The notes under the pieces: model-generated
Seen by the model: the letters and a program-made list of their open reading frames with translations, nothing else
What the model was told of the DNA's origin: nothing
Databases searched by the model: none
Shown here: piece after piece, positions 1 to 31,345 of the stretch
How positions within the stretch are numbered: the stretch's first letter is position 1
Layout: each line of letters begins with the position of its first letter
Made by a program: the position numbers and the translations under genes
Source of the DNA: Datnioides undecimradiatus
Taxonomy: Eukaryota > Chordata > Actinopteri > Lobotiformes > Datnioididae
DNA length: 64,000 nt
Assembly: GCA_008933995.1 (NCBI GenBank)
Contig: WARS01000015.1
Span: 6,880,861-6,944,860, forward strand
Direction of reading: 5' to 3'

Positions 1-3000
1 TCTGGAACGCATCACAACTCTTTACAGATTATTATTCAGCCCACTCCCTGTCTGTCTAATGCCCAATACAGCCTTTGTCACTGTTGCCGTCTTTGTTGTC
101 ATTTTTTTGTTGTTTTGTTTTGGTTCTTCGTGCATGTCTATGTGCGGGGAGGAAATTGGGGAGAAAAAGCAGCAAAAGTTTTCTTTTGGAGTCACGTTTT
201 TTTTCTCGCTGACTGACAGATGCGGGACGATGAAAGCAAATCACAACGTGCCACCAACTTCAAAGGTTCCTGTGTTCTGCCGTTTATTGGCAACAACGCG
301 CAACAACCCCTCTCCCGATGTGGATTCTTCAAAATGGGGAGGGAAAAAGCTAGACGAAACCGAGGCAGATGACAAAGAAGCTACCATCCAAACAGCTAGA
401 GGGTGTTGAGGGAGGGAGGAGGGGTGCTAAATAATCAGACCTAAGCACTGTAACCGAATCGGACTGCTTTTCAAAAGCATTTTCAATCAAAACGGGCTTT
501 TTGATGTGCACTGATTCTGATACCAGGGATGTTTGAGTAGAGAAAAAGTGACGTCTTGAAGTTGTAAAGAACTCTCTCTGCTTTAGGGGAAGCTTTGCTT
601 CCTCACTCTTAGGCTTTTTTTGGGGTGTGTTTGGAGTGTGTGTGTGTGTTTTGTACGGGCCAGCATAACAGTAATTAACTAAGTGTAAGATGAAGTAAGC
701 CGCTTGGTTCTGCTCTCCTAACCTTATAGACGCTCTCTCTCCTTCTCTCCCTCTTTCTCTTTTATTCTTTCTCTTGTCCAGGATGGCACCCATTGACTGC
801 CACTGACCTAATTTGGGCAAATTTCACTGACCTACTTCATGGGTGAATGCTGACTTGCCCACGGGAGGGGATTCTCTCTCACACACACACATACACATGC
901 ACACCTACTCTTTTCTATCCTTATGAATAATATGCTGCATACCCTCAACCTCCTTTATGGTTGCTATGGCAGTGGGCATGTACCCCTTCAGTTGCCCCCC
1001 CACCCCCAATTGAACCCCCTGTCGTTTCCTCCTTCAGCACTCTGGCTTCCCAAATGAACATAATGAGGATCTCAAAGTACAGACACGTGGTAAAATATAA
1101 ACAAAGCAGTTGGCCTTTGTTTCACGTGGTCTCAGAGGTGACATAGTCCTTCACTTCACAAGTCTCTGAAGAGACATAATCGGCGTAATTGCGTACAGAT
1201 ATGATTATTCTTCTGTCATCTATGAAAATGCTAATTCGGGCAAATTTGATCAGACAGTGTGGCAGTACTTGGAGTGTACAGACAATCACAGTAATTTCTC
1301 TGCAAAGTCAGACAGATAGCGACTACAGTCTGTGGAGGAACGGCGATACCACAGGAGGATTGGCATCTTTAACCCACTTGTATTAAAATGAATTCAAGCA
1401 TCATCGTGTTTCTCCAGCAGATTAATTCCCAGTTGACCGGACACATACGATACTCTGGAGGGTTTCAGAGAATCTGTTGTCATAGTTGGATTAGTTTTGC
1501 CCTTTTTAACGTGAGGATGATTAGTAATAAACTTCTCTGCCTGCAGCTTCCCACGAGGACATGGTAGTTGGAAGCAAGTCTAACCTGATTCAGTGTTTTG
1601 GTCACGCTCGTGTGTTATTCTCTGCAAGCTTTTGTGCAGCCCCACTTGTGTGTGCGTGTGTGTGTTTGAGAAAGAATGAGAGAGGTATTTGTGTTTTTTT
1701 GTTTCTATGTGTGCCGACCTGCCCGTGTCCTCGTCTGTGTTTGCCCACATGTATGCAAGGTGTGTGCCCCCACAAATACAACTCATGAATGCAAACACAC
1801 ACGTACATACACGCCTGTGCCGGGTAGACATGTGTCGTCATGGTAACACATACAGATGTCAACAAGAGAGGCTCCAGGGTGAACATCGTCTCCCTCTTGT
1901 CCAGCAGGGTGCAATTTATTTCAATGTAGCCATGAAAGGCAGCTATTTACATGAAACGAGAGCTCTTTCTGGGAAATAGGGGTCTCGCTGAAGGTTTTGA
2001 TGTCAGCTGCCTGCTTTTAGCTCGAGAGTGGAAACCTAAACCATCTAGAGAAGGAGAGAGAGGGAGAGGAGCGAGCTGTAAACCTACTGAGAGAGCTCGG
2101 TTCCCTCGTGTGGTTGCAGCTCTTCACCCTGAAAGTCTCTCACAGTTTCCCCTCAACACACTTTGCGAAGGCCAAGCGTAGCGCGTGATTTCAGATGCTT
2201 ACAGTTTGCAGAGTAAATCTAACCCCCTTGCTTTATAGCTTATCCTTAAGAGAGTGGTCCTAACATCAACGTCAATATTTACAGGAATAGCCCGCAGGCA
2301 AGAGAATCGACCACCACGATTCAGCAGAGACATGTTCAACCTTTCCTTTGCCCCCCCTCCTCCCTCTCGCTTCTTTCCCTCACTCGCCTTCATCCCGGTT
2401 ATTCCCATTCTCTGCAGCAGCCTGTCGATCACGGCGCCAGGTGGCTGAGATATTTGTCTTTGGGTTGCCTTTGTTTTGTATTTGTGTGTGTGTACAAGGT
2501 GCACCCTGCATACGCGTGTGCAGCGTCTTCGACTGGGCTGTGGATTTGACACAGGGCTCAGCGGCTGTTTGAGAGATGCTGGATGACGCGTGTCAAGTGA
2601 TATTAAATGTGAGAGTACCTCCCCTCCTCCCTTGTTCACTCCCCCCTCTGCTTAGCCCATCCCTTTGCCGTGGACTATGTCTGCCATGGTTAGTGTGAGC
2701 TATGACACTTTTCATTGGGATTTGTGGCGGGGGGGGCACATCTGATATACGAGTACAAGCCCTCACATCTCTGTGGGTGGAGTGGACACTTTGGCCTACA
2801 TAAGCTCTCGGAAGGTCAATGGATCCACAGCTGAATAGATATAGTGCGCACATACCATATTTCAGCCACTGCATGTGCTTTGCACTAATTTAATAAGAAA
2901 AACAAATCTGTGTTAAGGTGGTTAGTGTTTGAGCTACATATGTTGTCTGTGGTAATGATAATTACTTGGTAATTGCTAATTAATGGGTGTGTATTGCAGT

Positions 3001-3828
3001 GCTTTTGTTTTGTCTTTGTCTTCAAAGAGAGATGCAGCTGTAAATTCAGGTCACTCTCAGACACGCTGCCTACCTCTTTAGATTTCTGAAAGACAAAGAC
3101 ACGGGTAGATGTGTTCGGCCACTACGAGGACAAAGGAAAGTGGCATGTAAAAGGTTCATTTATTTCCTGGTGAATGTATCATCTCTCTGCGATGTTTGTG
3201 CGCCTCTTGTATACCTGTGTGTATCCACCTTTATCTGTGTCAGGTAATAATGTGAATGTATGAGTATTGGGCCGGTGTGCTCAGTGCTATAATGGGACAG
3301 CCTGAGCCGGGGGATGTTGGGGGATGTTTGTCAAGAGGGCGGGTTTACGCCAGGATGTGGCATGCGCCGCTGAACAGAGAACAGCGAGTGTGACCTCAGT
3401 GACTGCAGGAAGGAAGGGGTTAAGCACGAGCCGGCAGGGCTGCATGGGCTGCGTTACGCAAACTGGCGGCTGGCTGGAGCTGAAAGGGGAAGTGCTGAGC
3501 TCAGAGGAACACTGGCTCAGAGCCATCGCTCCCTCCTCCCTCCTATGAAACTCCCCCCTTCGCCTCCCCTGGCCCTCTTCCCCACCTCCCCGCTACAGCT
3601 GAGCGCTCCCCATGCTTCCCACCGCCAGGCGTGGTGATGTGTGTTTGTGTGTCTGTGTGCCTGTGCTGGAATGCAGCTTCCCCCTCGGCTGGGGCCTGTG
3701 TGTATGCGTGTGTGTATTTGTGTGTGGGTGTGCACGTGTGTGTGTGTCTGTCTGGAATGATGCCTCCCCTTGTCTAGTGTGTGACGTCAGTACACACAAC
3801 GGGTCAGCTTAGGGCTAGGCAACATTCT

Positions 3829-4049
3829 GTGTGTGTGTGTGTGTCAGTGTGTGTGTGTGTCATGGGAGGGTGGGGGAGGGGTGGGGGGTGGGAGGGCAGG
3901 GGAGGAGCCAGTTATTGGAGAGAGAAAAAGGAAAGAGGAGGGGCTGTTTGTGAGCAGAAGGAGGTTGACTGCAGGGAGTCACTGAAGCCAGTATGCGTGC
4001 ATGCATGAAGGCATCATGAGTGTGTGTCAAAGGGTGGGGTTTTGTAGTC

Positions 4050-4080
<31 letters not shown>
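3829..4080. repeat. GT microsatellites with G-rich spacer
   Basis: (GT)n-type tracts at 3829-3860 and 4054-4080 flank a G-rich segment (about 3863-3905, runs of GGGG and GGGGTGGGG). Both tracts have GT on the + strand, the sense strand of zswim6. Confidence 0.8.
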
Positions 4081-4084
<4 letters not shown>

Positions 4085-5324
4085 TGGAGTGCGTCGGGTG
4101 ACTTTCCAAACGAAATGGGAAGGGTAAAGAGTGTAAGGTTATTTCCTGGCATGGACAAGTGAACCTAAAAACACACACACACATACTCCCACATGTACAC
4201 ACACAGTCATGCTGTAGTTTTCAGTCCAGCGCTGTTAGTGCCCAGCTATTTTCATATGCAAATTAATTCTCTTCACTTTCAGCCATGTTAGTTTTCCACA
4301 GTAGTTGTTTTTTTATGTGTGCTGTGCTAACTTCACAGAGACTTTCTGCTGCATTTTGTTCTGTTTTTACCCTTTTTCTGATGAGCTTTGATGTCGAGAC
4401 AAATTTTTGAAAGCCGTTTTATCAAAAAGATTAATCACAAAAGGATTTATAGGGCAAAGTTCAAATTAAGCAAGAGAAACACATCTGTAATCAATTCAGA
4501 CAGGCACAGCAAATGTCATTTTGGCACACGTTCTGCATGCAAATTATGTGTTAAGGTCTAACAAACACAGCTTCCATCCTGCATACACATGCTCTAAGAA
4601 CCAATGAAAATCATGTACCGACATGTCTTTTGTTAATTCATTTCCTCTGTGCCGTCGTCTTGACCGACCCAGTCTCGCCTCCTTCATATCGAGAAGGATG
4701 CTAACGCTTCAGTGTCTCGACTATATAGGTTTGTCATTAGAAAGATACTCAAACCCTGAAGTAGCAGACAATGGCTTTTCAATGGATCCCATTACCTCCG
4801 TCTATAGCTTGCGTGGCTCTACTGGGACAGACCTCGGCTAATTACACACATTCATTTCCAGCCAGCTGTAATTTCATTCACACTAATGAACCTTGCACAT
4901 GGATTGGGATAATGTATAGTTAATGTACAGCCAGGAGACAGAATTAGCAGGTTACTGACTTCTCCAGTGACAGAGATTTGTTGAATAGCGGCTAAAGGTA
5001 CAGTTCATCCTATACCACACAGGTGCCATTCTGAAATTACACCTACACTCATTTCACACTGAAGTGTTTAATAGTTAACTATGACAAACATTGCCTTCAT
5101 TGTTGGAAACATAATTCAACTAAAAACAGTTACAGAAATTGGTTTTCCTTTTTGAGCATGCAGTAGCTCAAACGGACAATGCAATTACCTCTTTAGTGTC
5201 CTGCGGTCACATTCAGGTGTGGGGCTATGGCTATGTATGGAATAAAATATTTTTATATTTATTTATATAAATATTTCAGCTGCATCTCACATATAGGAAC
5301 TTACAATTATTTACGTTGTCATGA

Positions 5325-5745
5325 ATTGGATAAGAAGATTGACATGACATTTTATTTGTATGGTAAATATGAAGTTATTGCCAGTAGCCACTTAGCTTAG
5401 CTTGACATTACTACAGGAGATCAGGAAACCGCTATCCTGACTTCCAAAAAGGTTCCAAAAGGGTAACAAAACCTGCGTATGGCCAAAACCTCATGTAAAA
5501 CTAACAACATTTAATTTTTACATGTTCTACATTATATACAGCGTGTTGGAGGTGTTGGAAGACAGATTTTGTTTTATTTTGACAGTCAAGCAAGACGTTT
5601 CACCCGTCCCAGTCTGTGTGCTAAGCTAGGCTACCTAGCTGCTGGCTCCTGCTTCATATTTACCATAGTAGGATACATTTTTGCATCTAACTATGAAAGT
5701 GTCTTTCCCAAGATATCAAAGTATTCCTTTGACAGAAATTTGCCC
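5325..5745. mobile_element. Fold-back (long inverted repeat) non-autonomous DNA element, copy 1
   Basis: The left arm (about 5361-5401: TGGTAAATATGAAG...TTAGCTTAGC) is an imperfect reverse complement of the right arm (about 5620-5662: GCTAAGCTAGG...CTTCATATTTACCA). The outer right end (about 5704-5735) reads TTTCCCAAGATATCAAAGTA then TTCCTTTGA. This matches my memory of a teleost MITE-like family whose ends read about TTAAAGGAATAGTT...GGGAAATA. There is no coding capacity, and the copy is diverged and old. Family naming is from memory only. Confidence 0.6.
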
Positions 5746-8596
5746 GAGCTAATTCAAAAAAAAAATAAAAAAAAAAATCCAGGACCCAAAGACCCCTCAC
5801 TTCCAGATCCTCCATCTGTTAGTATCAGAACTCATTTTCTTTTCACTTCATCCTTTTTGTCTTGCGTCGATCGGCGCAGAGGCTTCACTGTCTTTCTGTA
5901 CTGGTCAGCCTTCTGAACGGCAGCCTTTGGGATCAGTCAGCAGAGCAGAAACACCAGCTCCGCCTGACAGGCCCAATCCAGCAAAATTAGAATCCATTTT
6001 GAAAGTGATAGTTAGAAAATTGCAAGTCATTCCTGATGTACCGCATGGCAACTAAGTGGCAGCAGCCCAGTAGTCGACTGTCATTTCAACCGCCAGCTGA
6101 TGACAACTCCAATCACCCACACAGCCGTCAATGCACACGCACACATACAGACACATAGATACACATACACACACACACATGGACAGATATTCTTTCCCTC
6201 CCATCCCTATGATTAGCATGCAGATTTTGCTGTCAGAATCTCAAGCGGAAGTAAAAGCATTGAAATTCATAGAAAATCTCAAAACATTAATTTATGCTCG
6301 TTTGTGTCTGTCGGGATAAGCGCCAGGCTGTGAGATAGTTCGTGCATGTGTGTGGATGTGCGGGTGATGAAAACACACCCGGGGAGAAAAAGGCTTTTTG
6401 GTCTACCAAAGGGTTTAAGGCATAAATATGGCCGCCCCTGGAGCTCAGCTGTGTTATTCCAGCCCGTCCCACACCTAGGACACACACACACACACACACT
6501 TGCATGCACACACACGCCTGGAGCAAGGTCTCCTGCAGAATAGCATTGATCTCTGTTTATAGTCTCTGTATGGGTGCTTCCTTATAGGACCACACACACA
6601 TGTACTCATTGTTACTCACACAGACCTACCCTCTAAGATGCTGAAAGGCCTTGTATTTATCTTTGTAGCCTTATTAATTGGGCAAGTTCAAGGAGACGGA
6701 ATGAAGGAACTGCTCCTTAAGCTGTGGGTGGGATGGGGGCAGTGTTGGAGGTGGGGATCGCTCAACGTATCTTGACCCTCCCTCGGCCTGTTGAGAGCTG
6801 TGCTTTTCTTCAGTTGTGGTTCAGATCTCCTTTCAGTTGGGCCCCTTAGCCCAGTCCAACGAAACGGATTGGATTCCAGTCCAGTAGCCATTTCTCCAGT
6901 GAGATCCACCTAGAGTCGGATCCCGTGTTAAAGCACCAACTACTGCAGTCGGCCCCCCTCTGGATCAAAGAAGCCCTAGCAGGGCAGAGTTGGATTTAGG
7001 TGTTGCTCTCTGTTTGTCTGCAGCTCATGTGGTAATTTGATTAATGTGCAAGGCTAAAGTGAATCAGCCCAGGCAAATGGGCCTTAAATATCTATTTGCT
7101 TTCTCCGTTCCTCCCCCTTTGCTTTTGTTGACTTGCTTTCACACCAGCCCCATTTGTTTCAACTTATTTCTCACCCCCTAAAATCAATCATGTATTCAGA
7201 ATCTCTGTCTCACACACAAACCCAACACACAAATGCAATGTGTGCTGTCTGAACTGCACAGTGCCATATTAGATTTAGGTGACAGTCACTCATGAACCAA
7301 TTCAGCCAATAAACGTAACGACCTTCCCACTGCTGGGCCTGAATTTTCTCCATTGACTTGGAATCTTAATTTGATTGCGGAAATATATGTATGTTGCTCA
7401 ATCTAATTTACTCCAGTGATTTTCAAACACTGAGCACTTTTGTGCTTAGGCAAGCAAACCTTTGAGGCCCGGCCCCGATATCCGCCGCCTGCCTTCATGT
7501 GGGAAGCTAAATCCTGTTTTATAGGGAGCGTATAAAGGCGGTATTCTTCCGTCACAGCAGATGTATGTCGAATGAGTCGCAGGTCTGAGCCTGTGCTATT
7601 CCTTGCTGAAATAAGAGCATGAGTCCGGTATTTCTCGGGGCCCCTTGCTGTTGAATAGTCAGAAGTGGTCCTAGTTGGTCATAAGAGTCCATGCTGGCTT
7701 ATCGGCACTCATACAACTTCAAAACAAGAGAGAGATAGAACGAAGGGCTATTTGGGGGAATGCTTTGATGGTGGACCCCCCCCCCCCCAAAACAAAGAGT
7801 GTGGGTGGTCTACAGGCCTTTTGTGGGATTTTAACATATATATACATACACTAATGCTCGCTTACTCTTTCACACACTGTTCTCTCTGCCTTCCACAGCT
7901 CTTCGGGCCAAGTGTGATTTCACCAGGGCGGTCAGAAGGGGTTTCTAGGGCAACCTCACAGAGGCCTTGTTCTAAAAATGGCCGCCATGGTTACTTTGAA
8001 AGCCAGCCCTGGCCTCTTGAACATGCACAGAAAAGAGCCCTGAGCACCACTTGGGGAGGGGAGCTGGGTGGACTGGGTGAGGGGGAAACCAAGCTCTTTA
8101 ATAGCTAGCACATGAGACATTGAAGGTTTCATACCCACCCAACCAGGAGTCATGGGAGATGTGCGTGTGTGTGTGTGTATGTGCGTGCTTGTGTGTGTAC
8201 CTAAACAGTAATATCCCTGTACTCAGTGCTTGGCTAAATTAAAAGGGCATTTTTGGCGTGGGGGGCAGTTTTTGGTGCCCAGACGATTGGACGGGGAAAG
8301 GCGAAACTCATTACCTACCCATCTGTCAGAGAGTGAGAGAGAAAGAGCTGTGGGAATGTGGATGGAGGGAGGGACGCATGAAAAGGGCTTGGAAGGCAAG
8401 AGAGCGAGAGTGTCCATTAAAGCAAAGGGAAACACAACAGAGTTTTCTCAAACAAGGATAAGTCTTTTATCAGTATTTAGTTTTTCATACTCCATGTGTT
8501 TTGAATAAAAAAAAGTATCCCTGTTAATTTTCCCTGTGGGAAAAAAGGAAAACATTTGCAAAAGAAAGTGCGGCTCCTTTTACGACTGTCTGATAC

Positions 8597-8597
8597 G

Positions 8598-8624
<27 letters not shown>
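8597..8624. repeat. (GT)14 microsatellite
   Basis: A pure dinucleotide tract of 28 bases, followed by two GTGTGTAAGA-like units. Confidence 0.9.
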
Positions 8625-8629
<5 letters not shown>

Positions 8630-10489
8630 TGTGTGTAAGAGTGTGTGTTTGTACGTATCAGAGGTTGATTTTTCTTTGAGCTCTCTCAGCCCCACATGTT
8701 TTTGATGTTCTCTTTTTCTCTCCCCTCTCTGGACCAGGGGCCACTCTTGAAACATAAGCTTGTGTCACACACACACACACACATACACACACAACGTACC
8801 AGCCAGTATTAAAAGCCATTGCTCATTTGGATGTTACTACACAAACAAATAAGTTTGCTTGTCATTCTACAACCAGCTGCACCATGTAAACCTTTTTGTC
8901 TCGTTTAAGAGTGACTCAGTATGTCTGTCTCTCTCTCTCTCGCTCTCTCTCTGTCTCTCTCTCCTTCTCTCTATCTCTCACAGCTGTAGACATATAGGCT
9001 TTGATCACTGCAGATGCAAGTGGCTGCCATATTCGATCCACACCCCTCTTCTGTGGATATTGTTAACGAACATGTACTTCCTCTGCCAGCTGGCTTTCAG
9101 AATGGAAAAGCATATCTCCATGGCAATGTTCTGCAGTTCTGCACTGTTAGACATTTGCAGCCAACACGTCTTAGTTCTACAGCACAATAACAAAACATTG
9201 CTATTCCTGTTTTGATGCTCTTGCAGTTCAGTGTGTTTGCAACATCCTTGCTAATGGAGTTTTTTTAAATTTTGGATGCAGAAATTTGTAGTAGGTCTCA
9301 CATGGAGGCTATTTAAGTGTGTTTGCTTCAGGGAAACTGTATATAAGAAATATAAGGCCTCCATATCCAGCTTGTTTTATTTTTATATGCATCCTGAGGG
9401 CATAGCTTACACTATAGACAAGGGTTGTGACCTTGTTTACTTTCTTCTCTGTCTTTCTTCTTTTTCACCTGCACTCTCAGCAAACCTTTTAACCATTTAG
9501 GAGGACAGAGAGCTACTTTGACCTGACCTCTGTTCAGCTTGCTTGTGTACCTCTCGCCCCCTCTATCCTATGAAATATTCAGCCCCTGCCCCTCCCTCCC
9601 CACCTAATGTGCAGGCCCTGAAAACCCTTTGATATCTGCATTAATACATGCTTGATATCACAGCGATGCAAGTGCTCAGCCCTTTGATAAACATATTTAA
9701 GAGTATGTCTTTTGCCCGGTCCGCATGCATTTTAGAGATCTCTCCTGAGCACATAAATGCATTCATAAGCTACTTTCTGTCTCTCCTAACCACTCCCATT
9801 ATTAATAAATGCATGATCTCACGCTGTGGCTCAGTGTGTGTGTACATGTGTGTCTCTTTCATATGCTCATCAGTGTGTGTTTTAGGCCACTGCCGGCGAC
9901 CCCGCCCTGCTCATTCATATTCATCCTTGCATAATGACTAGCCGCGCCTCCGGATAGCGCAGTCAGGATAAGATCAAACATTATATTCAAACAAGGGGCT
10001 GTATAATTCATGCTGTAACAGCCGCGCTCACTGTTCACTTCCTCATATCTTTCTCAAATCCTCTTGCGGTGGATCTCCAATCCGGGTTCCTGCATCTAGA
10101 TTTCTGTCAGGCTCATTTACCCTCATTCGGAGTCATAACAGCTGCTCCTGATCATGCTCTCATGATAAGAGAACATGGGGCCTTTGGCAGGTGACTGTGG
10201 CCAACCAAGTCTGTTTCATATAATTGTTCAACTCCATCTTGAGTGTGTTCCTCCTTAAAGAGATTTACAGAGTAATGTCATTTACGAAAGGGCACCGTCA
10301 ATAAGTTGTCCAGTTGTTGGCTCTGTACGGAGACGATGGATGCCTGTTCTTTTCCCAGTCTTAATTAATGACCATTGGTGAAACCTCCAAGCTTAACAAT
10401 CAAAGTTGCTAAGGGTGAAGCTTATTAACTGGAAATGGCTACATTAGTTCATTACTAAATAAGCTAAACAAAGGAATCAAGTAATGTAG

Positions 10490-10745
10490 GCATGCAACTA
10501 ACAATTATTTTCAACAGTGTGTGAGGATTATTTTCTCACAAACATAAATTCATTGTTGTCCTAGAAAATGTCAGAAAATAGAGAAAAGAGCCAATCACAA
10601 GTTCAAAGACAAGGGTGATGTCCCAATGAACTGTTCAAAGTCCAAAGATGTTCAGTTAAAAGCATCAAATCTTCACATTTAATACGGTGACATCAGTCAG
10701 ATTTTCACATTTTTGCTTGAGAAAATATTCTGGGATTAATCAAAG
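10490..10745. mobile_element. Degenerate teleost interspersed repeat just upstream of a zswim6 exon
   Basis: The stretch begins GCAACTAACAATTATTTTCA and continues with AAAATGTCAGAAAATAGAGA, CCAATCACAAGTTC and GTCCAAAGATGTTCAGTT. I recognise this word order from a very common teleost MITE-like repeat (ends about CAACTAACGATTATTTTCATTA). The copy is diverged and has no coding capacity. It ends only about 55 bases before the exon that carries the SWIM finger. Confidence 0.5.
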
Positions 10746-10786
10746 CATCTCTTTCTTACTGTTATTATCTTATTATTAAAAAATAA

Positions 10787-28467
<17,681 letters not shown>

Positions 28468-31345
28468 GGGTGAGGTTGGGGGTCGCCAAAAGCTCCCCGC
28501 CCCACTCTAGTACTTTTCTATTAACTTGAGTCTGCCTTTTGAACTTCTTTTGGACTTATAAAATAGACAAGTAAAAAGAGGGATGTGACTTGTAGAATGA
28601 AGCAAAAAGAGAAAGGAAAAGATGACAAAAAAATCCACAGAGCCACACGCGGTATTATTGTTCTTGCTGTTGTTATTGTTATAAACATTATTACTATTAT
28701 TATTAATAATATTATTACTACTATGTGTACAGAAGTGTTTTTATTTTTCAGAAGAGAGGAAATTTGTCATGTTGTGAATGTTGTGCGTATTTCTCTACAT
28801 GTGTGCGAGAGGAAAATGAAAAGTGAAATGGCTTTTTTTTATTTTTGTTCCTTTTATTTTTATGATTTAAAGCATCTTTTTCCCTTTTTTTCAGTGTATA
28901 TTGAGTTATATGTTGTCAAGTGGCTGAAGCCCTTCTACAATAGCGCTCATGTAAAAAACAAAAACAAGAAGAGGAAAAAGGAAAAAAAAACAAACAAACA
29001 ATATCTCGGCATCCTCAAAGAGAAACTAAGGCTTTAAACCACACAGAGCACCTCCCTCTGTCCAGGCCCTCACCGGTGGGCGCTGGGCACCACTGCACAG
29101 CTTAGCTCGGCTCGGTACAGCTTGGGTTAGCACTGACAGAAAGCCGCTATCAGCATTTCTTCAGACACAGCAGTAGCAGCAGCAGCAGCACTTGAGCAGC
29201 CATTAGTTTTCTCTGGGTCCCAGGCATTAGCTCCAACAATGCTCTTAGCTAACTTGTGTTGTTGTCATTGTTGTAATCTTCCCCGCCTCCATAATGACTA
29301 CCTGTTTAAGACGAGAGGACAGTGCGCAAGCGCTGCGGCGATAATGACAAAGATAATGAGTATTATTGCTACATTAATGTAATGTGGTGCGGCCCAAGTT
29401 TGACTAAATAACCGTCATAGTTGAGTTTTACCAGTTTGAGTAGATACCCAGAGGGAGACGACTACCTCATGATACGGTATTGAACCTGCTCCCATTTTTT
29501 TTTTTCTTTTTTTGCCATCATGATATGCATCATCTATGATGGCTGACAGTGTTAATTAAACAGTGAGACCAAGGTTATGAGAGGTGGAGTCAGATTCCTG
29601 CTGAGGTGTTTCTGCGCTCAGCTCTGCTGTACGTCACTGCCCTGGCATCGGTACTTCCACCCCACGCCCCCCCCCCAAAAAAATTGGCTCTAACACACTC
29701 AGAAGATGTGTCAGTGTGTCAGTCCCCTCTCATCTCCACAGCCACCATTGTACGGTATTACAGACTAGGCCAGTGTCATTTCCCTCTGTGCATGTGAATC
29801 ATAGAAATTAGACTTTCTACTGTTATAGTTCATTGTGTGGAACCTTCAGTAATTGTCAACCAGAATGTTCTCAGGGATTTCTCTACACAGGAAAAAAAAC
29901 AAGGCGGAACAAATGAACGACTGACTACAGGAAAAAGACAAAAACACGACACAACATGAGCGAGCATTTATTGTACTCTGTATATATGCCATAGTATATG
30001 TCTGAATATGGAGGATCTGAAAGTATATGTTAACTAATTTATACAGAGTATTCTATGTAATGTGAAATACTTGAAGCCGCTGTAGTTTGCTCTCTCTCTC
30101 GCTCTCCTTCTCTCTTTTGTCTTCTCTTTTTTTGTTTTCTCTTTTGTTGAAAACAGAACATATCAGAAGGACTAGACTGACCTTGTTGACGGCTTTTTTG
30201 GACTCACAAGGCCTCATCCGTTCATACTTGAGATGCTGGATGCGGTCAGAAACGCGGGTTGAGTCGAACTGTGTTGGCGGAGAAAAAACATTGTTCATTC
30301 CTGCTGACTAAAGCACCGAAATGGGGATGGAGGTAGACTACTTCAGGCCATTGGTCGATAAATGTTTGAAAACACAATACAGGATTTCTTAAAGTACTTA
30401 ATTATGCATGTAAGCTGTTGCACTAGCCTAGTTTTCCATAGGGTCCTATGGGAAAAATAACTATAATGTGCTTTATACAGGAGCTAATTGGAAATGAATC
30501 TGGTTAAAAAATCATGTACTCTGTGTGTCCAGCCTTACATGCATTTAAGGACATCTCTTGGCTGAAGTCTTTGCCTCGTTTTGCAGTAGTATAACCCTAA
30601 TCAGAATAACTTCATAGCTGTGCATCTCAGCAAGACTCACATTGATAATTATGAACAGGTTCAATCGAGCTAAGGTTAAAAAAACAAGTCTCCTCAGTTC
30701 TCCCTTTCATTCACTGCAGAATTTCCAGTGTCTTCTCTGCATTGTTCAGCTGTCCTACCATTACTTGCCTTTGTACCTTCTTTACATGTCTGATTTTTCT
30801 TTTTTTCTTTTCATCTGTGCATCTTTTTCTATGTTGTGTTCATTAAAGATAAAAGCAGCCTTTTCTCTTGCCTTGTCTTAACGCTTTAAAGTAACCAAAC
30901 AGGAGATCTATCTAACAACCAAACGCGTTCTAAGAGGTGAGAGACAACCCACCTTGGTCCCAGCTTTAGTGTCCTTAATTAGTAAGTGAATGGCTGTGTA
31001 ACTCATGCTTTAACAAAGCAATTCCTCACGTGTGTTTGGTGGAAAAAAAAACGTTGTCCAGTGTCTCTTGTTCTCTTCAGAAACAATTTCCTCTGAGTCT
31101 TTCTAGCTGTTTTTTTTTTCTTTTTTTTAGTTTGTTTTGTTTTGTTTTGTTTGTGTAGGAATCTTCTGCTCTCCCATTTTATTTATTACAATGACCCATG
31201 TATACATGCTTATGAAATTAAGATTTGATACACCGATATCAATTTATTTATGTAACTAAATCACTGTTTTATAATCTTGTTAATGAGTCAATAATTGATT
31301 TTTTTTCGTTTTTGTTTTTTGTTTTAATAAAAGTTAGTTTTTTGA
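28468..31345 (+). other. zswim6: Probable 3' UTR of zswim6
   Basis: After the stop there is about 2.9 kb of AT-rich, T-rich sequence with no coding signal. It includes a short CAG run (about 29170-29190), a Pumilio-type element TGTATATA (29979-29986) and a possible minor poly(A) signal ATTAAA (30842-30847). It ends near a good AATAAA at 31326 followed by T/GT-rich DNA. A long 3' UTR is usual for this gene in vertebrates. The 3' boundary is inferred from motifs only. Confidence 0.5.
31326..31331 (+). terminator. zswim6: Candidate distal poly(A) signal of zswim6
   Basis: A canonical AATAAA is followed 25-70 bases later by GT- and T-rich sequence (CTTGTTTTTGTTTGTTCGTTG), the usual arrangement for cleavage and polyadenylation. 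It is the best such signal downstream of the zswim6 stop. Usage is inferred. Confidence 0.45.

Noticed and set aside
350-820. A 156-codon minus-strand open frame near the left edge
   Set aside because: The translation is dominated by charged low-complexity stretches (KRKNKRERGREGERAS) and a Thr-His run from simple repeats. No splice logic or family match was seen.
1580-1886. Cys/His-rich minus-strand frames that look like small secreted peptides
   Set aside because: The Cys and His residues come from reading GTGTGT/CACACA-rich DNA; there is no signal peptide or conserved pattern.
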